A stretch of 64,000 nt of DNA, taken from contig OY969805.1 of the NCBI GenBank assembly GCA_963703325.1, positions 372,001 through 436,000 of the forward strand, in the 5' to 3' direction. Each line of letters begins with the position of its first letter. Within the stretch, counting starts at the first letter, position 1. The notes under the pieces were generated by a model, which did not search any database, was not told where the DNA came from, and saw nothing but the letters and a program-made list of their open reading frames with translations. This DNA comes from Aquilonibacter sp963703325 (GTDB lineage Bacteria; Vulcanimicrobiota; Vulcanimicrobiia; Vulcanimicrobiales; Vulcanimicrobiaceae). Of this stretch, positions 8,112 through 16,831 are shown piece after piece. Made by a program: the position numbers and the translations under genes.

Positions 8112-8123
8112 GCGCGGCGTAAC

Positions 8124-8573
8124 GTGCGCGCCGTCGTGCAGCGCGTGCTTAACGCGAGTGTGCGCGTGGAAGAGCGAACGACCGGAAGTATCGGCGCCGG
8201 CCTGGTCGTGCTGCTTGGCGTCGCCGTCGCCGACCGCGAAGACGACGCGCGGCATATGGCCGAAAAGGTCGCCAACTTGCGGATCTTTCCCGACGCCGCC
8301 GGACTGATGAACCGAAGCGTGCTCGAGATAGGCGGCGCAATTTTGCTCGTCTCGCAATTCACGCTCTACGGCGATGCGCGAAAAGGGCGCCGTCCGTCGT
8401 TCATCGCCGCCGCAAAAGAGCCGCTCGCAAGCGAACTCTACGAGCGCACCGGGCTCGAATTCGAACGGCTCGGCCTCAACGTTCAATATGGCGAGTTCGG
8501 CGCCGACATGCGGGTCGAACTCGTCAACGACGGGCCGGTCACGATTTTGCTCGACTCCGAACGCGTCTTCTGA
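8124..8573 (+). CDS. dtd: D-aminoacyl-tRNA deacylase Dtd
   Basis: Removes D-amino acids (and Gly from tRNA-Ala) from mischarged tRNAs. The 149-aa protein carries the two active-site signatures SQFTLYGDARKGRRPSF and NDGPVTILLDS, and the usual MRAVVQRV start, here with a GTG codon. It lies 12 nt after proline dehydrogenase, probably in the same transcript. Its TGA abuts the stop of the convergent cyclophilin gene; the shared TGATCA leaves no intergenic terminator. Confidence 0.96.
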   Translation: MRAVVQRVLNASVRVEERTTGSIGAGLVVLLGVAVADREDDARHMAEKVANLRIFPDAAGLMNRSVLEIGGAILLVSQFTLYGDARKGRRPSFIAAAKEPLASELYERTGLEFERLGLNVQYGEFGADMRVELVNDGPVTILLDSERVF

Positions 8574-10088
8574 TCAAAGCGTAACGTCCGGAACCCGTTC
8601 CACCCGGATCACCTTGTCCGACTCCGTCAGCCGCCCGAGGACGTCGAAACCGCTGGTCATCGCCCCGAACACGGTAAACGCGTTGTCGAGATGATACTGC
8701 GGCGAGAGCGTGATGTAGTACTCGCTGCCGGCTGAATCGCGCTTCGGCGTGTTGGTCTTGTCGTCGTAGTCCAAGCCCATCGAGATGACGTAGCTGTTCT
8801 GTTCGAGCGGATTCTCCTCGGCCGGAATCGTGTAACCGGGGCCCGGCGTGTTCTTCGCATCCTGTTCGCCGGTCTGCACGACGAAATCGGGCACGATCCG
8901 GAACCAGGGGTTATTGTCCAAAAACCCGCGATTCATCATGTTGAGGAAGTTGGTGACGGTCAGCGGCGCCCACTCGGGATAGAGCGCAACGTAGATGTTG
9001 CCTTGCGTCGTGACGATGCGCAAGCGCGGATGCCGCCCAAGGCTTGGAGTGGTCATCTGCAGCGCTGTCATCGGAGCGATCGATCCGGCAGAGTCCGGCA
9101 CATCCTGCGGCCGTGGAGCACCCGGCAGCGGCGCTTGGCGCGGACGCGCGGGCAACATCGCGAACGGATCGACGACCGGCGCCGGTGTATGCACGAACGC
9201 GGGGATTGCCGCCCAATGCTCGGTAAGCTTTCCACCCTGCAGCACGCGAATCGATTCCGCAGCCTGCTCCTGGACGCGCCACGACGCATCGTTGAGCAGC
9301 GGCTGCAAGTCGTCAGCCAGCGCGGCGTCCTTGAGCTTTCCGTACGCGCGGACAGCCTCGATGCGCACAATCTCGTCCGAGCTACTCAAACCGGCGCGCA
9401 GAAACGACACCGGCACTTTCGCCGAATAGCGCCGGAAGATTGTCCACATGATCTGCTGACGCATCGAGCCGCCGGAGACGAAGACGTTGCCGGTCACCTG
9501 GTACAGGTTTGGTGTATCCGCATATGCCTGCATCAAGCTCGCCGCAATCGTATCGCTCAAGGGCGAGTCCGCAAAGTTGCTCAAGCTAATCGCCGCGCGG
9601 CCGCGGACTATCGGGGAATCGTCACTCGCCAGGGCGCGAAGCAGCTCGAGGGCCGACGCCTTCTCGGAAAGCGCGTCTAGTTTGTGCGCCTCTTCGTACC
9701 GGCCCAGGGCATCGACCGCAGCGATCTGCACCGCCCCCGAGGTGTCCTCTCGCAGCGCCGTCGCGATCGCGGCCGCGTCGCTGCCGAGGCCGATCAGGCC
9801 CAAGCCATAGACACTCATCGCCCGGACCGCGTCACGCCGGTCGCTGAGGTGCCCCTCCAGCAGCGGCACGCCGGCGGCTAGCTTGGTCCGGCCGATCGCC
9901 AAGGCGGCCCGGGCGGCCGTCGCGTCGTCCGGCGAGGCCAGCAGGGCGGCTAGGGCACCGTCTCCCAGCGAGCGCTGGGATTCATAGCGCACTATGGGTG
10001 TATTCGTTGCCGCGGGCACGGCGCCGACCAGGACAGCGGCCAGCACGATAATCGCTAGCGAACGCAAACTATACTTGGATTCTTGCAT
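8574..10088 (-). CDS. Secreted HEAT-repeat protein with C-terminal cyclophilin-type PPIase
   Basis: A 504-aa fusion. A signal peptide (about residues 6-28) is followed by helical HEAT/PBS-lyase-like repeats to about residue 300, then a Pro-rich linker and a cyclophilin domain of about 160 residues (IVTTQGNIYVALYPEWAPLT, FRIVPDFVVQTG, DNAFTVFGAM). Cyclophilins isomerise Xaa-Pro bonds; with a signal peptide it would act outside the cytoplasm on exported proteins, while HEAT repeats give a protein-binding surface. The ATG at 10088 is preferred over upstream in-frame codons because it opens the signal peptide. The usual cyclophilin Trp and Arg are partly diverged, so catalysis is not assured. Confidence 0.88.
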   Translation of the reverse strand: MQESKYSLRSLAIIVLAAVLVGAVPAATNTPIVRYESQRSLGDGALAALLASPDDATAARAALAIGRTKLAAGVPLLEGHLSDRRDAVRAMSVYGLGLIGLGSDAAAIATALREDTSGAVQIAAVDALGRYEEAHKLDALSEKASALELLRALASDDSPIVRGRAAISLSNFADSPLSDTIAASLMQAYADTPNLYQVTGNVFVSGGSMRQQIMWTIFRRYSAKVPVSFLRAGLSSSDEIVRIEAVRAYGKLKDAALADDLQPLLNDASWRVQEQAAESIRVLQGGKLTEHWAAIPAFVHTPAPVVDPFAMLPARPRQAPLPGAPRPQDVPDSAGSIAPMTALQMTTPSLGRHPRLRIVTTQGNIYVALYPEWAPLTVTNFLNMMNRGFLDNNPWFRIVPDFVVQTGEQDAKNTPGPGYTIPAEENPLEQNSYVISMGLDYDDKTNTPKRDSAGSEYYITLSPQYHLDNAFTVFGAMTSGFDVLGRLTESDKVIRVERVPDVTL

Positions 10089-10185
10089 CGTCCCCCAACC
10101 AAAAGCATCGAACCTGCGTTCTAGTATATGCACGACGAGCGCCGTCCCTCTGGATGGCAACCCAATAGTGGAAAAGAGAGCAAGC

Positions 10186-10527
10186 ATGTCAACCCCGGAA
10201 ACACCAAAGAAGCCCACTGGCATGTCGGTCCGCGAAGCGGGCCAAAAAGGCGGCCAAACGGTCAAGAAAAAGTACGGCCCTGAGTTTTACGAACAAATCG
10301 GCCGTAAAGGTGGACTTGCGACGAAGCAGGCCCACGGTCACGAATTTTATGAGCAGATCGGTAAGAAGGGTGGGAAGAAAGGTGGCGAAGCCACGCGCGA
10401 TCGCTACGGCCCTGACTTCTACGAACGAATCGGACAAAAAGGTGGCCAGAAAGTCAAGCAGCTTATCGAGGAAGGCAAGCGCGCCGCTGCTGCTCAAGAA
10501 GCAGAGCGCGAAAAACGCGCGAGCTAG
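10186..10527 (+). CDS. KGG-repeat stress-type protein (113 aa)
   Basis: Small, very hydrophilic, Gly/Lys-rich protein with repeated KGG motifs of the bacterial stress-induced KGG family. Units of about 20 residues recur, such as FYEQIGRKGG, FYEQIGKKGG and FYERIGQKGG, followed by a charged helical tail rich in Ala, Glu and Lys. Such proteins are linked to desiccation or general stress. The ATG at 10186 follows a GAGAG ribosome-binding site by 6 nt and opens the first KGG region. The gene overlaps, in another frame, the 5' part of the next secreted protein. Confidence 0.9.
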   Translation: MSTPETPKKPTGMSVREAGQKGGQTVKKKYGPEFYEQIGRKGGLATKQAHGHEFYEQIGKKGGKKGGEATRDRYGPDFYERIGQKGGQKVKQLIEEGKRAAAAQEAEREKRAS

Positions 10528-11290
10528 TTTCGTAACTCTGATCGCGGCGAGTATCGCACTCGCCGCCGCTGCCCCGTTTGCACCGGTGGAGGCGTTCCCG
10601 CTGCAATCGCCGCATACGTCTGCCTCTCCGAACGCTACACCCACACCAGTCGTCTCCCCGAACATCTTCCCCCTCGGCTCGAGCCTCGCGTTTGTACTCG
10701 ACGGCACGATTTCGTCGTCTTCTTCCAAGTCGGGCGAAATCGTCAAAGCACATCTCGAGAACGCGCTCGTCGTGAACGGCGTCACCGTCGCCCCGGCCGG
10801 GAGCCCCGTCGAAATCAAAATCGCCGACGCATCGCCAGCATCGAATCCCGACATCTACGGGTTCGTCGACATCTACTTTCGCCCGCTCGCGCTTCCCGAC
10901 GGCCGCTTAATCCCGCTCCACGCGCCGGCTTCACACCTCAATGTCAACGTATCTTCGGGACACGCGTCGACCGTCGGCGTTGAAGATACGATCGGGGATG
11001 TCTTCTCGCCCACGCTCTTGCTGCACGTCTTTCGCAAGGGGCGGAATTTCGTGCTCGAACCCGGCGCGCACATCCACGCGGTCACCGATGCGACGGTCGT
11101 TATCGCGCGCGGCGGCGGTGTAGCTATTGAAACACCGGCCCCGCTGGTGCTTGACGCCGAAACGCCGATCTCGTCGTACCGCTCGGTACCGATGGCCACC
11201 CCGCAGCAGAGTTACAAACCTTCACTCACACCGCCACCGCTTACGACGATGACCCCGAATCCGCAAAATCCAATGCCCATTTCCAGCTAG
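10487..11290 (+). CDS. Secreted protein of unknown function
   Basis: About 267 aa. Basic residues LLLKKQSAKNARAS precede a hydrophobic core (FVTLIAASIALAAAAPFAP), which reads as an export signal. A Thr/Ser/Pro linker follows, then a beta-rich domain (GSSLAFVLDGTI, GEIVKAHLENALVVNG, FVLEPGAHIHAVTDATV). The frame is open back to 10310, but that part overlaps the KGG gene and looks non-coding. A CTG at 10487 or 10490 is the most plausible start. It would be coupled to the KGG gene by a roughly 40-nt overlap. The domain resembles FlgA/SAF-like or general stress periplasmic modules only vaguely; I do not name it. Confidence 0.65.
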   Translation: MLLKKQSAKNARASFVTLIAASIALAAAAPFAPVEAFPLQSPHTSASPNATPTPVVSPNIFPLGSSLAFVLDGTISSSSSKSGEIVKAHLENALVVNGVTVAPAGSPVEIKIADASPASNPDIYGFVDIYFRPLALPDGRLIPLHAPASHLNVNVSSGHASTVGVEDTIGDVFSPTLLLHVFRKGRNFVLEPGAHIHAVTDATVVIARGGGVAIETPAPLVLDAETPISSYRSVPMATPQQSYKPSLTPPPLTTMTPNPQNPMPISS

Positions 11291-11307
11291 TGCAAAAGGA
11301 GCCATCC

Positions 11308-11964
11308 GTGATTCGTCGTTTCTTCACCGTGCTGCTCGCGTCGCTGAGCTTTTCATCGTGCGTCGGTCTCGCTGCCGATTCGCCCTCGCCCAAACCTCAG
11401 GGCGCTGAAGTCGCCTTTGTTTCCGGAATTCAAAACGACCTCAACGCGCGCTTTGCTACGATCTCGCAAGCACAAGCTGCCGGTTATTTTCGCTACACCA
11501 ATGAGGACAAGACCGGCTCGATCAGTTACGCCAATTTGCAGTGGACCTCGAGCGATCCGCAGCATCCAAGCCAGCTATGGTACAGCGTCGACGGCAAACT
11601 GCTCGGCGCGGATTTCTCGCAGCCCTACGTGGCCGGCATGCCGCCAAGCCTTTGGGGCGTTAACCCACAGCGCTGGGGACACTTCGGTGCGCACATTCAC
11701 TGGGTGATTGTCGCGGACAGCAAAGAAACGTATGGCGCAACCAGCGTCGCGAAGTGGAAAGCCGCCGGAGGCGATCCCGACAATCCGCAAGCCGCGACCG
11801 TGGTCGCGCTCGGCAAAGCAAAAGACGCGTCACAAGTGAAGCGCGTCTTTCTATTCAACAATATCTGGGATCTCGAAGTCTGGGTGCTGCCCAACCCCAA
11901 CGGCGCCTTTGCGGAGATGAACCCCAACGTCCATCCCTCGGCAAACGCTCAGTCGATGGATTAG
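11308..11964 (+). CDS. Secreted hypothetical protein
   Basis: A 218-aa exported protein. RRFFTVLLASLSFSSCVGLA is a signal peptide with a possible lipobox at SSC. The mature part has aromatic-rich segments (GYFRYTNEDKTGSISYANLQ, WGHFGAHIHWVIV) and ends with FLFNNIWDLEVWVLPNPNG. The GTG at 11308 is chosen because AAAGGAG lies 9 nt upstream; the longer frame at 11290 would overlap the previous stop and lacks a ribosome site. It follows the previous secreted gene closely, so the two may be co-transcribed. No family recognised. Confidence 0.8.
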   Translation: MIRRFFTVLLASLSFSSCVGLAADSPSPKPQGAEVAFVSGIQNDLNARFATISQAQAAGYFRYTNEDKTGSISYANLQWTSSDPQHPSQLWYSVDGKLLGADFSQPYVAGMPPSLWGVNPQRWGHFGAHIHWVIVADSKETYGATSVAKWKAAGGDPDNPQAATVVALGKAKDASQVKRVFLFNNIWDLEVWVLPNPNGAFAEMNPNVHPSANAQSMD

Positions 11965-11988
11965 CAGACTCGCGCGGCTTCGCTCGCG

Positions 11989-13158
11989 TTACTCGTTGCT
12001 CCAGTAGTCTTTGAGAGCTTTGCCACGGGATGGATGGCGGAGTTTACGGAGCGCCTTCGCCTCAATCTGGCGAATGCGTTCGCGGGTGACGCCGAATTCC
12101 TGACCGACTTCTTCGAGCGTGCGCTGATGGCCGTCTTCGAGACCGAAGCGCAGCACGAGCACTTTGCGCTCGCGCTCGGTGAGGTTTTGGAGCACGTCCG
12201 CCATCTTCTCTTTGAGCAGCATCACGGACGCGGCTTCGGCCGGCGCAACGGCCTCTTGATCTTCGATGAAATCGCCGAGGTGTGAATCTTCCTCTTCGCC
12301 GATCGGCGTTTCGAGGGAGATCGGCTCCTGCGAGATCTTCATGACCTCGCGGACCTTTTCAGGCGTGAGGGCCATGGCTTCGCCGATTTCTTCGACGGTA
12401 GGTTCGCGACCAAGCTCTTGGAGCAGTTGCCGCGAGACCTTGATGAGCCGGTTGATCGTTTCGACCATGTGCACGGGGATACGAATCGTGCGCGCTTGAT
12501 CCGCAAGTGCGCGCGTGATCGCCTGACGGATCCACCAGGTCGCGTAGGTCGAGAATTTGTAGCCCTTGCGATAGTCGAATTTTTCGACCGCGCGAATCAG
12601 CCCGAGATTGCCTTCCTGAATGAGATCCAAGAAGAGCATGCCGCGGCCGACGTACTTCTTCGCAATCGAGACCACCAGGCGCAGGTTGGCCTCGGTAAGC
12701 TGACGCTTGGCTTCTTCACCGTCGGCGACGAGCCGCGAGTCGGCTGTGCCGTTCTTTTGCAACTCGAGTTCGCCGGCTTCAATGCGCATGGCCAGCGACT
12801 TCTCTTGCTCCATCGAAAGCAACGGGACGCGCCCGATCTCCTTGAGGTACATGCGCACCGGATCGTCGAGCGAGAGCCCATCGGGGATCGGCTCCTCTTG
12901 CTCTTCCTCGGCTTCGCCTTCGGGTTTTTCGTCCTTTTGCTCATCGATGATCTCGATACCGGCGGCGGTAATTTCTTCAAATAGCCCGTCGATTTCGTCG
13001 GGGTTGACGTCGTCGAGCGCATCAAACGCCGAGTTTATTTCCTCATACGTAAGCGAACCACGCTGCTTTCCGCGCGCGATTAGCTTCTTCTTGAGTTCTT
13101 CCAGCGTTAATACCGGTTGCGCTTCGGCAACCGCAGCTGCGGATTTCTTGCGTGGCAT
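11989..13158 (-). CDS. rpoD: Primary RNA polymerase sigma factor RpoD/SigA
   Basis: A 389-aa sigma-70 housekeeping factor. An acidic N-terminal region 1.1 is followed by region 1.2 (DDPVRMYLKEIGRVPLL), region 2 with the -10-recognising FSTYATWWIRQAITRAL, region 3 and the region 4 helix-turn-helix RTLEEVGQEFGVTRERIRQI that reads the -35. A strong GGGGGTGA ribosome site lies 9 nt before the ATG. It follows dnaG in the same direction after 88 nt, the usual bacterial dnaG-rpoD pairing, though rpsU is missing. It would recognise promoters such as the TTGACA of the ilv operon. Confidence 0.98.
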   Translation of the reverse strand: MPRKKSAAAVAEAQPVLTLEELKKKLIARGKQRGSLTYEEINSAFDALDDVNPDEIDGLFEEITAAGIEIIDEQKDEKPEGEAEEEQEEPIPDGLSLDDPVRMYLKEIGRVPLLSMEQEKSLAMRIEAGELELQKNGTADSRLVADGEEAKRQLTEANLRLVVSIAKKYVGRGMLFLDLIQEGNLGLIRAVEKFDYRKGYKFSTYATWWIRQAITRALADQARTIRIPVHMVETINRLIKVSRQLLQELGREPTVEEIGEAMALTPEKVREVMKISQEPISLETPIGEEEDSHLGDFIEDQEAVAPAEAASVMLLKEKMADVLQNLTERERKVLVLRFGLEDGHQRTLEEVGQEFGVTRERIRQIEAKALRKLRHPSRGKALKDYWSNE

Positions 13159-13246
13159 TCTTTTGACGTCACCCCCTTTCTCGTTATTTTTGGCGCTGCG
13201 GGCCGGCCCCGCGGAGTTTCCTATGATTAGACTCGTGATTTTCCGT

Positions 13247-15061
13247 TTACTTCTTTAGCTTTAGTTTAAGGCGCTCAAACTCGCCCATCAGGTCGTTGGG
13301 GATCGATTTCCCCGTTTCGAACATTTCGTCGATCGAACGGGACATCTCGGCGAGCCGGTTTGCCTCGTCCTCAAGCATCAACCGCTCGACGATGCGGTCT
13401 AGATGCGCACGGCGCTCTTCCGAATCGCCATAGCGCACCGTCGAACTGCGGTCCCGCTGGCCCAGTGAGGCCAACAGTTCCCGCGCTTCTTCATCGTCCG
13501 TGCAGGCTGCGAGCGCGTCAGCCGCGGTTCGCAATTCTTGTGCATGTTCGAGAAGAAGGCTGTAAGCGCGCCGGTACACCTCATTACGGAAGCGGTGCGG
13601 TCCAATCCGGTCCGCATACTCGAGCACGAGGGCGGGGTCTTCAACCGCAATCCCGAGCACGTCGCGTTCGAACGACAGCGGCTCGAGTGCGCCAAACTTT
13701 CGGCTAACTGGAGCATGCCGGCTCCCCGCGGTGCTGACTCCGTCGGAACGCGGCGAAAAGTTGGCGCCGTTGGCGAGGAAGCGGCTATTTCGAAGGTCGT
13801 CGACGTTCACCTTCAAACGTTGGGCGACGTAGAGCCGGTAGCGGTCCCATTCCTCGCGCGGCATCAGCTCGCGGACCAATGCCTCGGCCTTTCGCGCGAT
13901 GACTGCGCGCGACTCGAACCCGGTCATCAACGCGCCGATCCGCTCTTCAAGCTTGAGCTCGACCGCAGGCCTGGCTGCTTCGAGCAACTCCGCAAATGCG
14001 GCTGCACCTTTGCTGCGCACGAAACTGTCGGGATCGTCGCCCTCGGGCAATGTAACAATCCGGACGCTGGATCCGGTGTGCTCGATTACCTTAGACGCAA
14101 TATCGACCGTTTTGGTTGCAGCGTTACCCCCTGCGGTGTCAGCGTCGAAGCACAAAAAGACGTTTTCCGCATACTTTCGAAGCTCGTGGGCCTGGCGTTC
14201 ACTAAATGCGGTTCCAAGCGCGGCGACCGCGTTGCCGAACCCGGCTTGGTGGAGCGCGATGCAATCGAGGTATCCCTCGACCACAATGAGCGTCTTGTTC
14301 TCGGCTGCCGCGCGGCGCGCAATATTGAGCGCGTAGAGATGGTCGCCCTTGGTGTACACCGGTGTCGTGCTGGTATTGAGATACTTGGGCTCACCGCTGC
14401 CAAGCTCGCGACCGCCAAACGCGATCACTTCGCCGGTCGTAGCGTATGTGGGAACCATCAAGCGATTTCGATAGAAGTCGTAGTATCCGCCGCGTTGCGA
14501 TGGTTTGACCAAGCCCGCTTTGGCTGCCAATTCCAGATCGACATTATGTGCGCGTAATTCATCGGTTAAGCCGTTCCAGCCGTCGGGGGCGAACCCCAGA
14601 TGAAAGCGCTCGACGACTGCAGCACCAAACCCGCGCCCTTCGCAGTACGCCCGCGCGCTCGCGCCCTCAGGTGCGCGCAACATACGCTCGAAATACGCCG
14701 CGGCGATGGCATTGGCTTCATAGATCGCTTCGCGCTCACTGCGGCGGCGCGCAGCGCGCGGATCTTCGTTCTCGAGCGCAATGCCGGCTTTTGCGGCGAG
14801 CATGCGCGCCGCATCGCTGAACGGTAGGTTCTCCAGCTTCATCGCGAAGGCAATGACGTCGCCGCCCGCACCGCAGCCGAAGCATTTGAAGAATCCTTCC
14901 TCGGGATGCACGTGAAACGACGGCGTCTTTTCGCCGTGAAACGGGCACAGGCCAACCAAGTCGCGCCCACGCTTCTTCAACGAAACGTACTGGCCGATGA
15001 ACGTGGCAATATCGATCCGGGTGTGGATCTCGCGAATGACGCTTTGATCGAGACGGGGCAC
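13247..15061 (-). CDS. dnaG: DNA primase DnaG
   Basis: Makes RNA primers at the replication fork. The 604-aa protein has an N-terminal CHC2 zinc ribbon (CPFHGEKTPSFHVHPEEGFF, then CFGCGAGG), a Toprim core with EGYLDCIALHQAGF and the FDADTAGG metal site, and a C-terminal helicase-binding region. The GTG start at 15061 gives the usual MPRL-type N-terminus. It is divergent from the HD-domain gene with only 41 nt between, so the two promoters must overlap. It lies upstream of rpoD in the same direction. Confidence 0.97.
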   Translation of the reverse strand: MPRLDQSVIREIHTRIDIATFIGQYVSLKKRGRDLVGLCPFHGEKTPSFHVHPEEGFFKCFGCGAGGDVIAFAMKLENLPFSDAARMLAAKAGIALENEDPRAARRRSEREAIYEANAIAAAYFERMLRAPEGASARAYCEGRGFGAAVVERFHLGFAPDGWNGLTDELRAHNVDLELAAKAGLVKPSQRGGYYDFYRNRLMVPTYATTGEVIAFGGRELGSGEPKYLNTSTTPVYTKGDHLYALNIARRAAAENKTLIVVEGYLDCIALHQAGFGNAVAALGTAFSERQAHELRKYAENVFLCFDADTAGGNAATKTVDIASKVIEHTGSSVRIVTLPEGDDPDSFVRSKGAAAFAELLEAARPAVELKLEERIGALMTGFESRAVIARKAEALVRELMPREEWDRYRLYVAQRLKVNVDDLRNSRFLANGANFSPRSDGVSTAGSRHAPVSRKFGALEPLSFERDVLGIAVEDPALVLEYADRIGPHRFRNEVYRRAYSLLLEHAQELRTAADALAACTDDEEARELLASLGQRDRSSTVRYGDSEERRAHLDRIVERLMLEDEANRLAEMSRSIDEMFETGKSIPNDLMGEFERLKLKLKK

Positions 15062-15102
15062 GGTAACAGTAACTTCGGCCGAGCGCCCGAATCCCCGTCA
15101 GC

Positions 15103-16302
15103 GTGAAGCGCATCCTCGATCCAGTTCACCACTTCATCGAGCTCGAACCGGGCGAGGCCCGCCTGCTCGACCTGGCTCCGATGCAGCGATTGCGGCGCCT
15201 GCGCCAACTGGGCCTCGCCTATTTGGCCTTCCCCGCCGCCGAACATTCTCGCTTCACGCACGCTCTCGGCGCGCTCGCGATGGGCACGCGCGCGTTTGAC
15301 GGTTTGATCCGGCACGCCGGCGGTATGAGCGATGAGCGCGCCTACGAGCGGCGCCTGGTGCGCGCTGCGCTGCTGTTGCACGACATTGGTCACGGCCCGT
15401 TCAGTCACGCCTGTGAAGCGGTTCTCGGTGTGCCGCACGAGGCACGGACACGTGAGATTCTCGCCTTGCCCGACATGCGCGCCGGAATCGAGGCGCTCGA
15501 ACTCGATCCCGCCGACGTGCTGGCGCTCATCGTTGGCGATCCGCAAGCGCGCTATCCGGCACTTCGCGAACTCGTCAGCGGTCCGAACCTCGACGCCGAC
15601 CGCATGGACTATTTACTGCGCGACGCCTATTTCACCGGCGTTGCGAGCGGGCGCTACGACGCCGATCAGTTGGTCACGTCACTGCGGCTCTTCGAACGCG
15701 ACGGAGCGCCGGTGGTCGGGATCGACGCGCGCGGCGTCGTTGCGCTCGAGTCCTTCCTCGTAGCGCGCTACATGATGTTCGCCTCGGTATATTTCCATCA
15801 CACGACGCGGCTCTTCGAGCGCATTCTGCAGGATGCACTGCGCGAGCTTTGGTCCGATCCGCACGCGCTCGATTCGATCGACGAATTCCTGCGCTGGGAT
15901 GATTTTCGCGTGCTCAACGAGCTGCGTGACCGCGAAAGTGAAGCCGCGCGTGCGCTGCGCGAACGGATTCGCATCTATGCGCTCGCCGCCGAGTTCAATG
16001 CCGAAAACGATCTTCGGGCCTATACCGCTTGTGAGGACGCGTTGCGCGAGCGCTTCGGCGCCAACGCCGTATGGGCGGATGAGCAGTCCCAGGTCATGCA
16101 CCGCTTGCCGCTCGAAGCGTCGAAGGGCGCGACCGTGTGGGTCGGGACCGCCTCGGGGCTGGTCGATGCCCGCGAAGCGTCCGACGTGATTGCGAAACTG
16201 AGCGGAAAAGCCTACTGGCGCAAACTCTTCGTTCGGCGCGACAAAGCCGACGTGCGTGAAGCACGCGCCATGTGCGCCAAGATCGTTGCAACGTTTCGCT
16301 AG
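15103..16302 (+). CDS. HD-domain phosphohydrolase (dNTPase-like)
   Basis: A 399-aa metal-dependent hydrolase of the SAMHD1/dGTPase-like HD family. The N-terminus reads MKRILDPVHHFIELEPGE, a signature of this subgroup. Metal ligands are visible in EHSRFTHALGALAM, LLHDIGHGPFSHACE and LDADRMDYLLRDAYF. Family members cleave dNTPs or nucleotides, but the substrate of this branch is not fixed. GTG start; the divergent dnaG promoter region is only 41 nt long. The reading frame is complete and codon use is like its neighbours. Confidence 0.9.
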   Translation: MKRILDPVHHFIELEPGEARLLDLAPMQRLRRLRQLGLAYLAFPAAEHSRFTHALGALAMGTRAFDGLIRHAGGMSDERAYERRLVRAALLLHDIGHGPFSHACEAVLGVPHEARTREILALPDMRAGIEALELDPADVLALIVGDPQARYPALRELVSGPNLDADRMDYLLRDAYFTGVASGRYDADQLVTSLRLFERDGAPVVGIDARGVVALESFLVARYMMFASVYFHHTTRLFERILQDALRELWSDPHALDSIDEFLRWDDFRVLNELRDRESEAARALRERIRIYALAAEFNAENDLRAYTACEDALRERFGANAVWADEQSQVMHRLPLEASKGATVWVGTASGLVDAREASDVIAKLSGKAYWRKLFVRRDKADVREARAMCAKIVATFR

Positions 16303-16306
16303 CGCG

Positions 16307-16411
16307 TTAGTAGCCGTGTGACCGCGCGAACTCTTCGGCCCGAAACAGATACTCGCGCGCTCCGTACAGCCCCGATTGCGACCCTTTTGTGACCGCCGTA
16401 ATCCCGGTCAT
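16307..16411 (-). pseudogene. Fragment related to the upstream small secreted protein
   Basis: A 34-codon ORF, MTGITAVTKGSQSGLYGARE then YLFRAEEFARSHGY, starts within the stop of the preceding decayed gene (TGATG). It resembles the C-terminal part of that gene (ITAIRQL...LAERYAV), so it looks like the tail of a second family copy whose 5' end is lost. It could also be a real short coupled ORF. Confidence 0.4.
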
Positions 16412-16829
16412 CAATGCAGCTCGAGGATCCGGTCATTCGCCCATTGATAAAGCTCTAGCACCGCCTTTTGGTTGCTGAGCGCCTGAAGGCGCGCGCCCCA
16501 GGGAAGGGCACTCCGTCAGCGCGCCCGGGGTTTTGGAAACACGCCGGATCGTCACCGTAGGCGCGGACCGCATACCGCTCGGCTAAGATGAGCGCGTCAC
16601 CAGCATCGCTGAGCTGGCGGATGGCGGTAATGCGATAGCCACCATAGTCGTGACTGTCGCGCCGGAGCTGATCGATTGCACCGTCAATGCTACTATGCAC
16701 CCGAAGTAGCTGTGCGCCGCCCGCGCACTGCGGGCGCGTAGTCGCCAGCGCCCTCATCCCAACGCAAAAGACAACGCCGGCGCCTAAAGTCAGCGCGAGG
16801 GTGCACGTCGCGATCCTTTTGAAGGCCAA
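16411..16829 (-). pseudogene. Small secreted protein gene with an apparent frameshift
   Basis: From a TTG at 16829 the frame encodes a signal-like segment (RIATCTLALTLGAGVVF) and a helical domain with QLRRDSHDYGGYRITAIRQL and ALILAERYAV. Near 16515 the frame turns into low-complexity sequence and stops at 16455. A shifted frame then continues naturally as ALPWGARLQALSNQKAVLEL and LYQWANDRILELH to a stop at 16411. The natural product would be about 138 aa. The break is either a decayed gene or a sequencing error. It begins 3 nt after ppdK stops. Function unknown. Confidence 0.5.
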
Positions 16830-16831
16830 AC

